Assembly (NCBI GenBank): GCA_009775605.1
Contig: VSPV01000006.1
Span: 1-34,479 of the forward strand
Direction of reading: 5' to 3'
Source: Paramuribaculum sp.
GTDB taxonomy: Bacteria > Bacteroidota > Bacteroidia > Bacteroidales > Muribaculaceae
Length of the DNA stretch: 34,479 nt
Positions 16,502 to 23,309 of this stretch are shown here, piece after piece. Position 1 is the stretch's first letter; every line of letters begins with the position of its first letter. Position numbers and translations under genes: made by a program. The notes beneath the pieces were generated by a model. That model searched no databases. It worked only from the letters and a program-made list of their open reading frames with translations, and had not been told where the DNA came from.

Positions 16502-16726
16502 TCATTTTGAGTTGTTGATTTTCTTGTTGAGCCATTCATCACGGCGTTGTCTGCACTCTTTGAGTGTTCCAGCCACACAGGAGAACAATTCCCCGTCGGT
16601 GTGGCGATAGTCGTATTGGCAGTGCTTTTTTCGTCTTGTGCCATATCCGGTGTAGAACACCTCGTATTGTTCAGTGCCGGGAGTTGTGGTTGTGCTTACT
16701 CCGTTGGCGGTCATTTTTGTTGCCAT
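16502..16726 (-). CDS. DUF3873-like small protein
   Basis: This 74-residue protein (MATKMTANGVSTTTTPGTEQ, then QYDYRHTDGELFSCVAGTLKECRQRRDEWL) fits the short DUF3873 family found in Bacteroides conjugative elements. It has two cysteines and a basic end. It lies 7 bases upstream of the next gene and its start is preceded by ACTAAACCGCACAACT, a variant of the linker shared by this gene cluster. The function is not known. Confidence 0.7.
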   Translation of the reverse strand: MATKMTANGVSTTTTPGTEQYEVFYTGYGTRRKKHCQYDYRHTDGELFSCVAGTLKECRQRRDEWLNKKINNSK

Positions 16727-16737
16727 AGTTGTGCGGT

Positions 16738-16995
16738 TTAGTATTCTACAATCAGTATCCGATATTCAAATGTTATATCGGGGTTGGTTATCTTCCTTTG
16801 TTTCAGCCATAGGTGGTGGCTGCCGTAGCCATAGACAAAGTAGCGGTCAAGGTCGTACTTGTCGGTAAAGTCGGCTACTATCTGCCGCAGGGTTTCCTCG
16901 CTGTCGGCATAGAGAATGTGGTTTACAAACTCTATGATGATTTCGGCTATCTTATCATCAAAGATGATAGTGGGGTGTTCAAATGTTACGTTCAT
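16738..16995 (-). CDS. Hypothetical acidic protein
   Basis: An 85-residue protein, acidic, with helical first half (IAEIIIEFVNHILYADSEETL) and a GYGSHHLWLKQRK segment near residue 57; no family is recognised. It is 11 bases upstream of the DUF3873-like gene and lies in the same cluster. A hairpin (17012-17037) lies between it and the PcfJ gene. I cannot infer its function. Confidence 0.55.
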   Translation of the reverse strand: MNVTFEHPTIIFDDKIAEIIIEFVNHILYADSEETLRQIVADFTDKYDLDRYFVYGYGSHHLWLKQRKITNPDITFEYRILIVEY

Positions 16996-17011
16996 AATCG
17001 GCGGGTTTTAT

Positions 17012-17037
17012 GACCTGCGCCATTGCTGACGCAGGTC
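17012..17037. repeat. Intercistronic hairpin between PcfJ gene and downstream genes
   Basis: GACCTGCG pairs perfectly with CGCAGGTC around a 10-base loop in the 52-base gap between the PcfJ gene and the next gene. No T tract follows on the - strand, so it looks like an RNA-processing or stability stem rather than a terminator. Confidence 0.45.
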
Positions 17038-17047
17038 GGGTTAGACA

Positions 17048-18379
17048 TCATGCCGATATTACATCAGCGTTTTCGGATTTTTGATTTGCTCTCCTTGCAA
17101 TCTTATGGAGATTTCTTTGCACCAGCAACACTATGCGGTTGTGATACTTGGTGTCTTGATTATAAGCACCATGCGACTGCGAGATTATGAGGCGTCGAAG
17201 GTCTATCTCAATAGTTTCTATTCGCTTGTCGCCGATATGCGCAGACATCACAAGGGAATTGTTTTCCGCATAATATGCGTTGGAATATACGCAGTGGTGC
17301 ATTATCTCGCCCTCGTTGTAGAAATCCTCTGCTGTCTGCAAAACGGTAACCTCGATAAGTCCGTCAGAGAACACAAGGTCAAGGTATCGTGACATCCGTT
17401 GCGGATAGGTCTTTTTCGCTTCATCATCTTTCCGCTGTTGGATTTTACGCTGAATCTCCGCATTTCGCTCTCGCTCAATTCTCTCCTTTTCGTCGCGCCG
17501 TTTCAGCAACTCCACAAGGCGGTTGTGTTCCGACTGAAGATTTTTGGGGCATAGATAGATTGGGTTGTGAGTGTCCATGCCGAGCCGTTCAAGAGTGTTG
17601 ATATGGTCGTACCATGTCGTAACATCTTTGACTTTGTAGCCGTGTCGCAGACATATCCTTATGAGTTGCCAGCTGTCACGGCGGTACTGGGAGCGATAGA
17701 GGTAGTAAGACAATAATCCGTACTGCCTTGTCTTTACAAGGGTTTCCACCTTGTTGTCTGACATCAGACCTTTCAGCAGGTCATAGGGGTCTGTGTAGTG
17801 GAAGCCATTGAAGCCGTTGCGTCTGATAATCGGCAGAACTCGGCATTTTGGATATGTGGCGTATATGGGGATATTATTGTAATTGGCGGTACTGCTCCTA
17901 ATCTCCATGTCGCTGTCGAAATTCCACGCATCGCAGTATCGGGGCATAAAGTGTTTTTTCCGTGCGATGTTCACCTCGTTGCCCTCGGCGTCAAACCAAC
18001 GCTGTAACGCTTCGTTCACGATGTATTCAGCCTTTTCCCCCTTACGGCTGCGGTACTTAACGTGTACCACCCTTATGACTTGGAAATTCCCCCTTGTGGT
18101 GACAACCGCAAAGTGTGCCAACTGTGTTGACTTGCGTTTGAGAGAGTGGCTGACGGTGAGTTTTGCTCCGCATTTCGGGCAACGGCATTTATTGCCCTGC
18201 TTGCCTTCCGCAGTCCATTCGTGGGTACATTCGGAACATACCATAGAGCCGTTTTTGCCACGATAGGCGATGTGTTCAAAGCATTGCGAGTATGCCCAAC
18301 GCTCTTGTGTAGCGGTTATGGGGCGCAGTGTGGCGGATAGTCTTGCCACATCTTTTTGTATCTTGGTCTTGGGTTTCAT
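17048..18379 (-). CDS. PcfJ-domain protein
   Basis: A 443-residue protein. Near the N terminus is a zinc ribbon with four cysteines (CSECTHEW and KCRCPKCGAKL, about residues 48-72). A coiled region rich in Glu/Arg/Lys lies at about 295-325 and the C-terminal PcfJ domain (about 335-425) contains EGEIMHHCVYSNAYY and IETIEIDLRRLIISQSHG. PcfJ was named from a gene in the Enterococcus pheromone plasmid pCF10; Bacteroidetes conjugative elements carry it beside PcfK. Its role is unknown; the zinc ribbon suggests nucleic-acid binding. Start follows TAAAACATTACGGCTATG. Confidence 0.85.
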   Translation of the reverse strand: MKPKTKIQKDVARLSATLRPITATQERWAYSQCFEHIAYRGKNGSMVCSECTHEWTAEGKQGNKCRCPKCGAKLTVSHSLKRKSTQLAHFAVVTTRGNFQVIRVVHVKYRSRKGEKAEYIVNEALQRWFDAEGNEVNIARKKHFMPRYCDAWNFDSDMEIRSSTANYNNIPIYATYPKCRVLPIIRRNGFNGFHYTDPYDLLKGLMSDNKVETLVKTRQYGLLSYYLYRSQYRRDSWQLIRICLRHGYKVKDVTTWYDHINTLERLGMDTHNPIYLCPKNLQSEHNRLVELLKRRDEKERIERERNAEIQRKIQQRKDDEAKKTYPQRMSRYLDLVFSDGLIEVTVLQTAEDFYNEGEIMHHCVYSNAYYAENNSLVMSAHIGDKRIETIEIDLRRLIISQSHGAYNQDTKYHNRIVLLVQRNLHKIARRANQKSENADVISA

Positions 18380-18391
18380 AGCCGTAATGTT

Positions 18392-18817
18392 TTAGAAATC
18401 AAATAGACTTGGTTGGACTTCGGGCGCTTTCTTTTCGGTGGTTTTGGGTCTGCGCATTTTAGCCATTTCCTCGTCACGAAGTTTGTTTATTGCGTCCTGC
18501 CGTGCGTGTTCCTTTTCTTCCTCGGTAAGTTCTACCGTATGGTTTACTACCATCTGGCAGTTGGTGGCTATATTGCTTACCTCGATTTCGGGTTCATCCC
18601 AAAAGTGCATAGCCCAACCGAAGATTTCATCGTCGGTAAAACCGCAACATCCGCTTTTCTTGACCTCTCCGATGATATAGGCGCAACACTGCTCCATAGT
18701 CTTGGAGGGATTTGCCAGCCTTACCGCTACAAGAGGGTCGTTCTCAGCCCTTTTCATCAGATATTGGGCGATTGTGTCTTGGAACGCTTGTGTTCCTTTC
18801 ATTGTGTTCATTGCCAT
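18392..18817 (-). CDS. PcfK-like protein
   Basis: A 141-residue protein with the PcfK pattern: TQAFQDTIAQYLMKRAENDPLVA, CCAYIIGEVKKSGCCGFTDDEIFGWAMHFW, and a highly charged C-terminal helix. The last residues, PSLFDF, resemble a short C-terminal interaction peptide. It lies between a small gene and PcfJ, joined to both by a conserved linker. Its function is unknown; with PcfJ it is a marker of conjugative elements. Confidence 0.87.
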   Translation of the reverse strand: MAMNTMKGTQAFQDTIAQYLMKRAENDPLVAVRLANPSKTMEQCCAYIIGEVKKSGCCGFTDDEIFGWAMHFWDEPEIEVSNIATNCQMVVNHTVELTEEEKEHARQDAINKLRDEEMAKMRRPKTTEKKAPEVQPSLFDF

Positions 18818-18829
18818 AGTCGTATGTTG

Positions 18830-19057
18830 TTAGAAAGTTGCGAGTATGATTTTTTCTATCTCGGCAGTCGGGATTTCCATGTGGAATAGCCAACTGATGA
18901 AGAGCTTTCGCCCTGCGGGTTTGAGTTCTTTGTAAAGTTCTCGGAATGTTGAGATATTGCCGTTGAGGAATGTCTCCACCATATACTCGGCGATGTTTTC
19001 AACCCCGTAGTATTTGGCTTGCTGTTCCCAAGTCTTTGAATGTCTTTTCGTTGCCAT
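18830..19057 (-). CDS. Small hypothetical protein
   Basis: A 75-residue, mostly helical protein (MATKRHSKTWEQQAKYYGVE) with basic N terminus and hydrophobic helices around WLFHMEIPTAEIEKIILATF. Small proteins of this kind accompany PcfK in Bacteroidetes elements. It is 12 bases upstream of PcfK; its start follows ACATTTACGGCT, the cluster's linker. No function can be assigned. Confidence 0.6.
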   Translation of the reverse strand: MATKRHSKTWEQQAKYYGVENIAEYMVETFLNGNISTFRELYKELKPAGRKLFISWLFHMEIPTAEIEKIILATF

Positions 19058-19070
19058 AGCCGTAAATGTT

Positions 19071-19286
19071 TTAGAGTGTCGTAATCCAATAGATAATCCC
19101 TATTGAGGTGAGGATTGATATTATCCAGCCTACGCCTCGGAATATCGGTTTCAGTATCGCCCAAAGTAGTACCCCGACAATCAGACCGGCGATTATCCCT
19201 ATCAGTTTTGCCGCCTTTTTTAATGCGGTATGAGCTGGAGAAGGAGTGAAGCTCGTATTTTTGATATGTCTGTCGTTCAGTGTCAT
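19071..19286 (-). CDS. Small membrane protein
   Basis: A 71-residue protein with N-terminal polar segment (MTLNDRHIKNTSFTPSPAH) and one or two hydrophobic helices (about residues 27-68). The frame extends to 19379, but the upstream stretch reads as random and the internal ATG at 19286 lies at a sensible place. Its first codons are repeated, inverted, about 280 bases away (19541-19561). Its role is unknown; it is the 5'-most gene of the accessory cluster. Confidence 0.55.
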   Translation of the reverse strand: MTLNDRHIKNTSFTPSPAHTALKKAAKLIGIIAGLIVGVLLWAILKPIFRGVGWIISILTSIGIIYWITTL

Positions 19287-19561
19287 AAAGCGATATTTTT
19301 TTAATGCGTATAATCGCTGTTTGAAGTTTGTTCGCTCGTTGACACACTTGCACGACGGGAGGAAAGGGGTGTTCTGCACTCGCCGGAAAGAATACTACCG
19401 ACCAACGGGAGCTGTGGAGATTTTTTCAGGCGAATGCAAAAGAATACCCCGTCCCGGCGTGTTCATCAACTCCGAGCGAACAGACTTTGAACTATGATTA
19501 TAATCCGCACGAAACATAGAGCTGGCACCGCCCCATGAGGTGACACTGAACGACAGACATA
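19265..19561. repeat. 21-base perfect inverted repeat at gene 5' end
   Basis: The 21 bases at 19541-19561 are the exact reverse complement of 19265-19285, which encode the first codons (TLNDRH) of the small membrane protein. The flanking base differs (A or G), and from there the + strand copy would be a GTG-started frame reading TLNDRHTESAIHKKIAMPQ before a stop. It may be a duplicated gene start or a recombination footprint. Confidence 0.6.
19366..19450. repeat. Imperfect inverted repeat upstream of accessory cluster
   Basis: GGGGTGTTCTGCACTCGCC (19366-19384) and GGCGAATGCAAAAGAATACCCC (19429-19450) are imperfect inverted repeats of each other with a 44-base spacer. Together with the 21-base inverted repeat this marks a structured non-coding region of about 350 bases. 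It could be a control region or origin; no nic site is recognised. Confidence 0.4.
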
Positions 19562-19641
19562 CAGAAAGTGCTATCCATAAGAAAATAGCAATGCCCCAAT
19601 AGTCATTTCCGAAAACTAATGTATGTTATAATTCCTCACCG

Positions 19642-19845
19642 ATGACAATGTCAATATTTTCATTAGAAACCGCTATGACAGCCCCGGTACAAGGCAATGT
19701 ATGTGTCGGGGACGACCCCGGAATTTATGGAGGGATCGTAAGCGACACGTTCTTTGCCGCCGTGGGCCGTAACAAACGGAGAGTGGCGCGGCGGCTCAAA
19801 TTCCTTATCAAAGAGCAGGCGTTAAGAACACGGGCTGTCGATTAG
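19642..19845 (+). CDS. Hypothetical 67-residue basic protein
   Basis: A frame of 67 residues with plausible composition (GDDPGIYGGIVSDTFFAAVG then NKRRVARRLKFLIKEQALRTR). The C-terminal half is basic and may bind nucleic acid. No family is recognised and it stands alone between the accessory cluster and a hairpin block, so it could be a remnant of a larger gene. Coding status is uncertain. Confidence 0.3.
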   Translation: MTMSIFSLETAMTAPVQGNVCVGDDPGIYGGIVSDTFFAAVGRNKRRVARRLKFLIKEQALRTRAVD

Positions 19846-19849
19846 AAGT

Positions 19850-19973
19850 CTTGTGTGTGCGACATCCCTGTCGCAATCTCACAAGGCGTATGAGGCAGCT
19901 GGTGTTCAGCCGGCTCCCATAGTCGGCGTGCGGTCGGAGGGTGTCAGTGAAGCCTGCTTCGCCGACACCCTCT
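19850..19973. repeat. Three consecutive stem-loops
   Basis: The first is two-tiered: CTTGTG (19850-19855) with CACAAG (19880-19885) encloses GCGACA-TCCC-TGTCGC. The second pairs AGCTGG (19897-19902) with CCGGCT (19910-19915), one G-U. The third pairs GGAGGGTGTC (19936-19945) with GACACCCTCT (19964-19973) and holds an inner GAAGC-CT-GCTTC stem. A weaker fourth pair, CAGTGT with ACACTG, lies at 20027-20049. They sit exactly where base composition shifts to AT-rich DNA, so they may mark an element boundary, a transfer origin, or terminators. Confidence 0.55.
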
Positions 19974-20130
19974 GACAGCATAGCCGACGACAACACCGTG
20001 AGCCGCCACGCCTCTCGCAGTTTTCGCAGTGTAATGCGCTATAACACTGTGAGTCAGCCTAAAAGCAATTCAAAACCAAGTAGCGAAAATATTTTTAAGT
20101 GTTTATCATCATTATATGCTCTAAAATTGT

Positions 20131-20138
20131 TATCTTTG
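20131..20138 (+). promoter_or_regulatory. -7 box of the PIN gene pair
   Basis: TATCTTTG is a full match to TAnnTTTG, 25 bases before the ATG at 20163. The -33 element is not clear; a TTTA lies about 25 bases upstream of the box. This promoter supports the start at 20163 rather than the longer open frame. Confidence 0.6.
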
Positions 20139-20162
20139 CAAGGCGATAACCGCATATTAAAG

Positions 20163-20942
20163 ATGGAAGAATCTGACAAAATAGAAATCAGAGTCATTGG
20201 ACGAATGGGCAATGATCCGCTATCTCCCGAAAATTTTGATATTCGAGAGATAAAGAGTCTTTTTGATGTGGTTGAAACCTTGTTATATCCAAATCAAAAG
20301 AACAGTCGAGCTCCTATCACATATTCTTTAGAAACAGGTTCTGTCAGAAATATTTTTCGAACCACTCGTCAAAGTGCGGCCGCATTTATTGCGATTGTTA
20401 GTTTGGTTCAACAATCTGGTTCTCTTGAAGGTTTGGAATTGCCAACGGCAAGGGCTTTTCAGGAAATTCAGAAATCTGCTATAAGAAATAACTTTACATA
20501 TGAATTTGGCACTCCATATAATGAGGTACCGTCATTAACAATATCTAAGGAGACCACTTATCATATCAATGAGAATTTATGGGCTGATGCAGAATTTTAT
20601 TTTTATGGTGTACTTGTTAATGCAGGTGGAAAAGATAAAACCAACATTCATCTTCAAACCAAAGACAACGGGTTGCTAACTATTGCAACTGAGAAAGAAT
20701 TTTTACAAGGTTTAGAAGAAAATGTCCTGTATAAACATTTTATGGTCCGTGCGGTAGGTCGCCAAAATATATTATCAGGAGAACTTGATACCTCAAGCCT
20801 TCAATTATTAGAATTATCAACGTATGACCCAACATATAATGAGAAGTATCTTGATAATTTAATAAAAAAAGCATCCCCTAAATGGGCAGATGTAATGGAC
20901 GCTGATAAATGGGTTTCTGAAATACGAGGAATTAATGGCTAA
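20163..20942 (+). CDS. Unknown protein encoded with a PIN nuclease
   Basis: A 259-residue protein with no recognised domain. Visible pieces: IEIRVIGRMGNDPLSPENFDIREI at the start, a SLETGSVRNIFRTTRQSAAAF segment at about 52-72, a Gly-containing WADAEFYFYGVLVNAGGKDK stretch at about 138-157, and an acidic C terminus (SPKWADVMDADKWVSEIRG). No signal peptide or membrane helix. The frame runs open to 19941 but the upstream part is hairpin DNA and the promoter box lies at 20131. It overlaps the PIN gene by 8 bases. Base composition is visibly more AT-rich than the tra genes, so transfer from elsewhere is likely. It could be an antitoxin, a substrate selector or a defence sensor. Confidence 0.7.
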   Translation: MEESDKIEIRVIGRMGNDPLSPENFDIREIKSLFDVVETLLYPNQKNSRAPITYSLETGSVRNIFRTTRQSAAAFIAIVSLVQQSGSLEGLELPTARAFQEIQKSAIRNNFTYEFGTPYNEVPSLTISKETTYHINENLWADAEFYFYGVLVNAGGKDKTNIHLQTKDNGLLTIATEKEFLQGLEENVLYKHFMVRAVGRQNILSGELDTSSLQLLELSTYDPTYNEKYLDNLIKKASPKWADVMDADKWVSEIRGING

Positions 20943-21447
20943 GAAAAAAGAAGAAGCAGAATATAGTGTCATTCTTGACACAAGTTTTATGATTCGCTTA
21001 TTAAGCGAATCGGATAAACTCCATCCTAATGCTTTAGGGTATTTCCGTTATTTTCTTGAACATAATATTCCAATGTATTTTTCTACCGTTTCTGTTGCGG
21101 AATACTGTGTAAGAGGAGACTTTCAAGATTTGCCATTCCAAAATATTCGTATCTTGCCATTCAACATCTTTCATGCGAAAGAAGCCGGACGTTTTGCAAA
21201 CACCCTTTTCTCAGCAAAAACAAAGGGCTTGATTCAAATTCCTGACAGACTAATTATACCTAACGATTCCAAAATATTTGCGCAAGGCTCAGTTGAAAAA
21301 GATATTCGATATTTTGTGACAGCTGATGTAAAATCGAAAAATGTTATTGAAACATTACGAATAAATTGTGCCGCAGACATAGAGCATTTGGATATTAATA
21401 TTCCTCATACTACACATTACGGCTTACTTGATTTTGGCTCTGAATGA
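20935..21447 (+). CDS. PIN-domain ribonuclease-like protein
   Basis: A 170-residue protein with the acidic residues of a PIN nuclease: D15 in VILDTSFMIRLL, E56 in STVSVAEY, D111 in NDSKIFAQGS and D131 in YFVTADVKS. These fit the order of the metal-binding residues of PIN/VapC-type RNases. It is a little longer than typical VapC toxins (about 130-140 residues). The partner is not a small VapB-type antitoxin but a 259-residue unknown protein, so this is not a standard VapBC pair. It shares translation by 8-base overlap. Likely acts on RNA in the cytoplasm; the target is unknown. Confidence 0.75.
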   Translation: MAKKKEEAEYSVILDTSFMIRLLSESDKLHPNALGYFRYFLEHNIPMYFSTVSVAEYCVRGDFQDLPFQNIRILPFNIFHAKEAGRFANTLFSAKTKGLIQIPDRLIIPNDSKIFAQGSVEKDIRYFVTADVKSKNVIETLRINCAADIEHLDINIPHTTHYGLLDFGSE

Positions 21448-21557
21448 ACCGGTGTAATCCGGCTTTATGTAGAAACGTTTACACAAACTTATATACTTAC
21501 TATATGAACTGGGGTTATGAGGTTGATTCTTGACGTCTATTCATCGATGCACAGCAT

Positions 21558-21593
21558 GACCCAATAAACGACCCGATAAATGACCCGATAAAT
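21558..21593. repeat. Three tandem 12-bp repeats
   Basis: GACCCAATAAAC (21558-21569), GACCCGATAAAT (21570-21581) and GACCCGATAAAT (21582-21593) follow one another without spacing. The last two are identical and the first differs at two bases. A promoter box follows 63 bases later. Tandem 12-mers of this sort suit binding of a small regulator, recombinase arm or replication protein. No iteron-type replication gene is in the window. Confidence 0.65.
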
Positions 21594-21655
21594 ATTGCTC
21601 TCGTATATAAGGACTTTTTAACACTGAAAACAGCCTGAAATCAGACTTTTATAGC

Positions 21656-21663
21656 TACTTTTG
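21656..21663 (+). promoter_or_regulatory. -7 box in front of a short transcript
   Basis: TACTTTTG fully matches TAnnTTTG. About 190 bases downstream there is a strong terminator and no ordinary gene between. No good TTTG -33 element is seen at the expected spacing. Confidence 0.5.
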
Positions 21664-21719
21664 CGTTGTAGATATGCGAAGAACATTGAAATGTCCGGGT
21701 GTGCAAAAAGGGAACATCC

Positions 21720-21818
21720 ATGATTTTCAAGAAATCTAAAGTCTTGACAGACAATATAGTTGACCCTGTTTCGGGTAAATCTCTCCGGGGTCACCAAACA
21801 AACAAGCCAAACCGCTAA
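21720..21818 (+). CDS. Possible 32-residue peptide
   Basis: Between the promoter box and the terminator an ATG at 21720 opens a 32-residue frame beginning MIFKKSKVLTDNIVDPVSG and basic at its end; the stop at 21816 lies in the loop of the terminator. A shorter 21-residue frame begins at 21674. The same stretch can also form an RNA stem (TGACCC at about 21761-21766 with GGGTCA at about 21789-21794), so an untranslated RNA is an equal or better reading. Confidence 0.3.
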   Translation: MIFKKSKVLTDNIVDPVSGKSLRGHQTNKPNR

Positions 21819-21847
21819 CCATCAGCAGTTTGGCTTTTTCTTTTTTT
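21804..21847 (+). terminator. Rho-independent terminator
   Basis: AAGCCAAAC (21804-21812) pairs perfectly with GTTTGGCTT (21828-21836) around a 15-base loop, followed by TTTCTTTTTTT. This is the strongest intrinsic terminator in the window. It ends the short unit that starts near 21656-21663. Confidence 0.85.
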
Positions 21848-21925
21848 CAAAACTGCGAGCACTCTGTTCACAGTGGGGTGGAGAATCTACGGCTCAAGCC
21901 GAATTTTTGCCAATCGTATAAAGTA

Positions 21926-21978
21926 TATTGAATAAAAAAGCCTTATTTTATTCAATACAGTGATTTGATTGAATAAAA
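21926..21978. promoter_or_regulatory. 12-bp inverted repeat plus third half-site, operator candidate
   Basis: TATTGAATAAAA (21926-21937) and TTTTATTCAATA (21946-21957) are a perfect 12-bp inverted repeat with 8 bases between. A third copy, ATTGAATAAAA, occupies 21968-21978, just beyond a TTTG -33 word (21964-21967). It lies directly upstream of the ATPase gene. A regulator dimer bound here would block the promoter. The source of the regulator is unknown. Confidence 0.6.
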
Positions 21979-21983
21979 ATCGC

Positions 21984-21991
21984 CATATTTG
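21984..21991 (+). promoter_or_regulatory. -7 box of the ATPase gene
   Basis: CATATTTG matches TAnnTTTG except for its first base, 20 bases before the ATG at 22011; TTTG at 21964-21967 gives a plausible -33 element at 16-base spacing. The third operator half-site lies between them. Confidence 0.5.
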
Positions 21992-22010
21992 CAGTCTAAA
22001 ACGGACTGTA

Positions 22011-23249
22011 ATGAAAACAACGATACTCAATCAGCGGGCGGAGCGCGACGAATTGTTGTCGCGCCCTTATCAGAAACGGCATACTAAGTATGATGCTGAC
22101 GAACTGTTGCAGAACCCGCTTATCAAACTTATAACCGGTCCTCGTCGCGTAGGTAAATCTGTTTTTGCCCTGTTGATGTTGCAAGGCAAGAATTTTGCAT
22201 ACCTAAATTTTGACGATAACCAGTTGCTGGAAAAGTGGGACGAGGATCTGGCAATGTCAGCACTTGATAATGTCTATCCCGACTATGATTTCATGCTGCT
22301 CGATGAAATTCAGAATCTTCCGGATTGGGATTTGTGGGTAAGCAAACTCTACCGTCGCGGAAAGAATCTGATAATAACCGGCAGTAATGCCAAGATGTTG
22401 AGCAGTGAAATGGCGACAGTGTTGACAGGGCGTTATCTCCAGATTGAGATGTTGCCTTTCAGCCTTGATGAAACCATGAGATGGAAAAACATCAGCTCCA
22501 ACCGGGAAGAACAGACGGCACAAGCGATAGTGCTGGCTGATGACTATATGCGAAACGGCGGCTATCCTGAAACAATCCCTGCTCGTAGCATAACTAAAAG
22601 CTATCTTTCCACACTGTTTGATTCAATTCTGCTGAAAGATGTTGCGCAACGTCATAAAGTAAGGAACACCACCGACCTATACAACCTTGCCACATATCTG
22701 TTGTCAAACTTCTGCAATCCGATTTCTGCTAACGAACTTGCAGGTGAACTGGGTATGTCAAGTGTGGCGACCACAAAGAAATTCTGCGACTATCTCAACG
22801 AGCCTTACCTGTTCTTCTATTTGCCACGTTTCAACAACAAGTTGAAACTGATGAACAAGGCTCCGAAAAAGGTATATGTCGTTGACAACGGTTTTGTGCA
22901 AAGCACAGCGTTCAATCTTAGTGAGAACCTCGGGCGCCTGTTGGAAAACCAAGTCTTTGTAGAACTCCTGCGCCGTGGCTATATCCCCGGACAAACGCTA
23001 TTCTATTATCGCACCCGCAACGATAAAGAGATAGATTTTGTCACCCGGAAAGGCGCAAAAGTAGAGCAGCTGATACAGGTCTGCTACGACATGTCTTCCG
23101 AGAAAACCCGCAAACGCGAACTCGACGCCCTTGCCGAAGCCGCCGAAGAACTTCACTGCGATAATCTACTCGTCATCACCAACTCGCAAGATGAAAAAAT
23201 CGAGTGGAAACGAACTGTAATATTGGTGACATCAATACAAAATTTCTGA
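22011..23249 (+). CDS. AAA+ ATPase with DUF4143 C-terminal domain
   Basis: A 412-residue protein. The N-terminal AAA domain has Walker A GPRRVGKS at residues 43-50 and Walker B LLDEIQ near 96-101 (D98, E99), followed by an ITGSNAKML sensor-like segment. A winged-helix stretch follows (SANELAGELGMSSVATTKKF) and a C-terminal DUF4143 domain with a nuclease-like DKEIDFVTRKG motif. Such ATPases are very common in Bacteroidetes, often single and mobile, with unknown role. The frame opens at 21969 but the ATG at 22011, 20 bases after a promoter box, is preferred. Its stop is followed immediately by the tail of another gene. Confidence 0.87.
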   Translation: MKTTILNQRAERDELLSRPYQKRHTKYDADELLQNPLIKLITGPRRVGKSVFALLMLQGKNFAYLNFDDNQLLEKWDEDLAMSALDNVYPDYDFMLLDEIQNLPDWDLWVSKLYRRGKNLIITGSNAKMLSSEMATVLTGRYLQIEMLPFSLDETMRWKNISSNREEQTAQAIVLADDYMRNGGYPETIPARSITKSYLSTLFDSILLKDVAQRHKVRNTTDLYNLATYLLSNFCNPISANELAGELGMSSVATTKKFCDYLNEPYLFFYLPRFNNKLKLMNKAPKKVYVVDNGFVQSTAFNLSENLGRLLENQVFVELLRRGYIPGQTLFYYRTRNDKEIDFVTRKGAKVEQLIQVCYDMSSEKTRKRELDALAEAAEELHCDNLLVITNSQDEKIEWKRTVILVTSIQNF

Positions 23250-23309
23250 TACCTAGCTATTGCAGTAGAGCAGGTTTATGATTATCTTAAAAACGAAGGA
23301 CTGATATGA
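23250..23309 (+). pseudogene. C-terminal remnant of a lost hicB partner gene
   Basis: Downstream of the ATPase stop, the frame continues for 19 codons with protein-like content (YLAIAVEQVYDYLKNEGLI) and ends at a TGA that overlaps the hicB start as ATGA. This overlap is the mark of a translationally coupled gene whose body is gone, replaced by the ATPase gene. The original may have been the partner of the HicB-like protein; the family cannot be told from 19 residues. Confidence 0.5.

Noticed and set aside
19246..19497. Open frame of 83 codons on the + strand
   Set aside because: It overlaps the start of the 71-residue gene and the imperfect inverted repeat. The tail looks somewhat protein-like but there is no start signal or family, so I did not call it.
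20131..20140. Possible CTnDOT-type integration core (GTAnnTTTGC)
   Set aside because: TTATCTTTGC and CTACTTTTGC (21655) each differ by one base from the core, but the same word is also the -7 promoter box, and no integrase or matching second copy is seen in the window.
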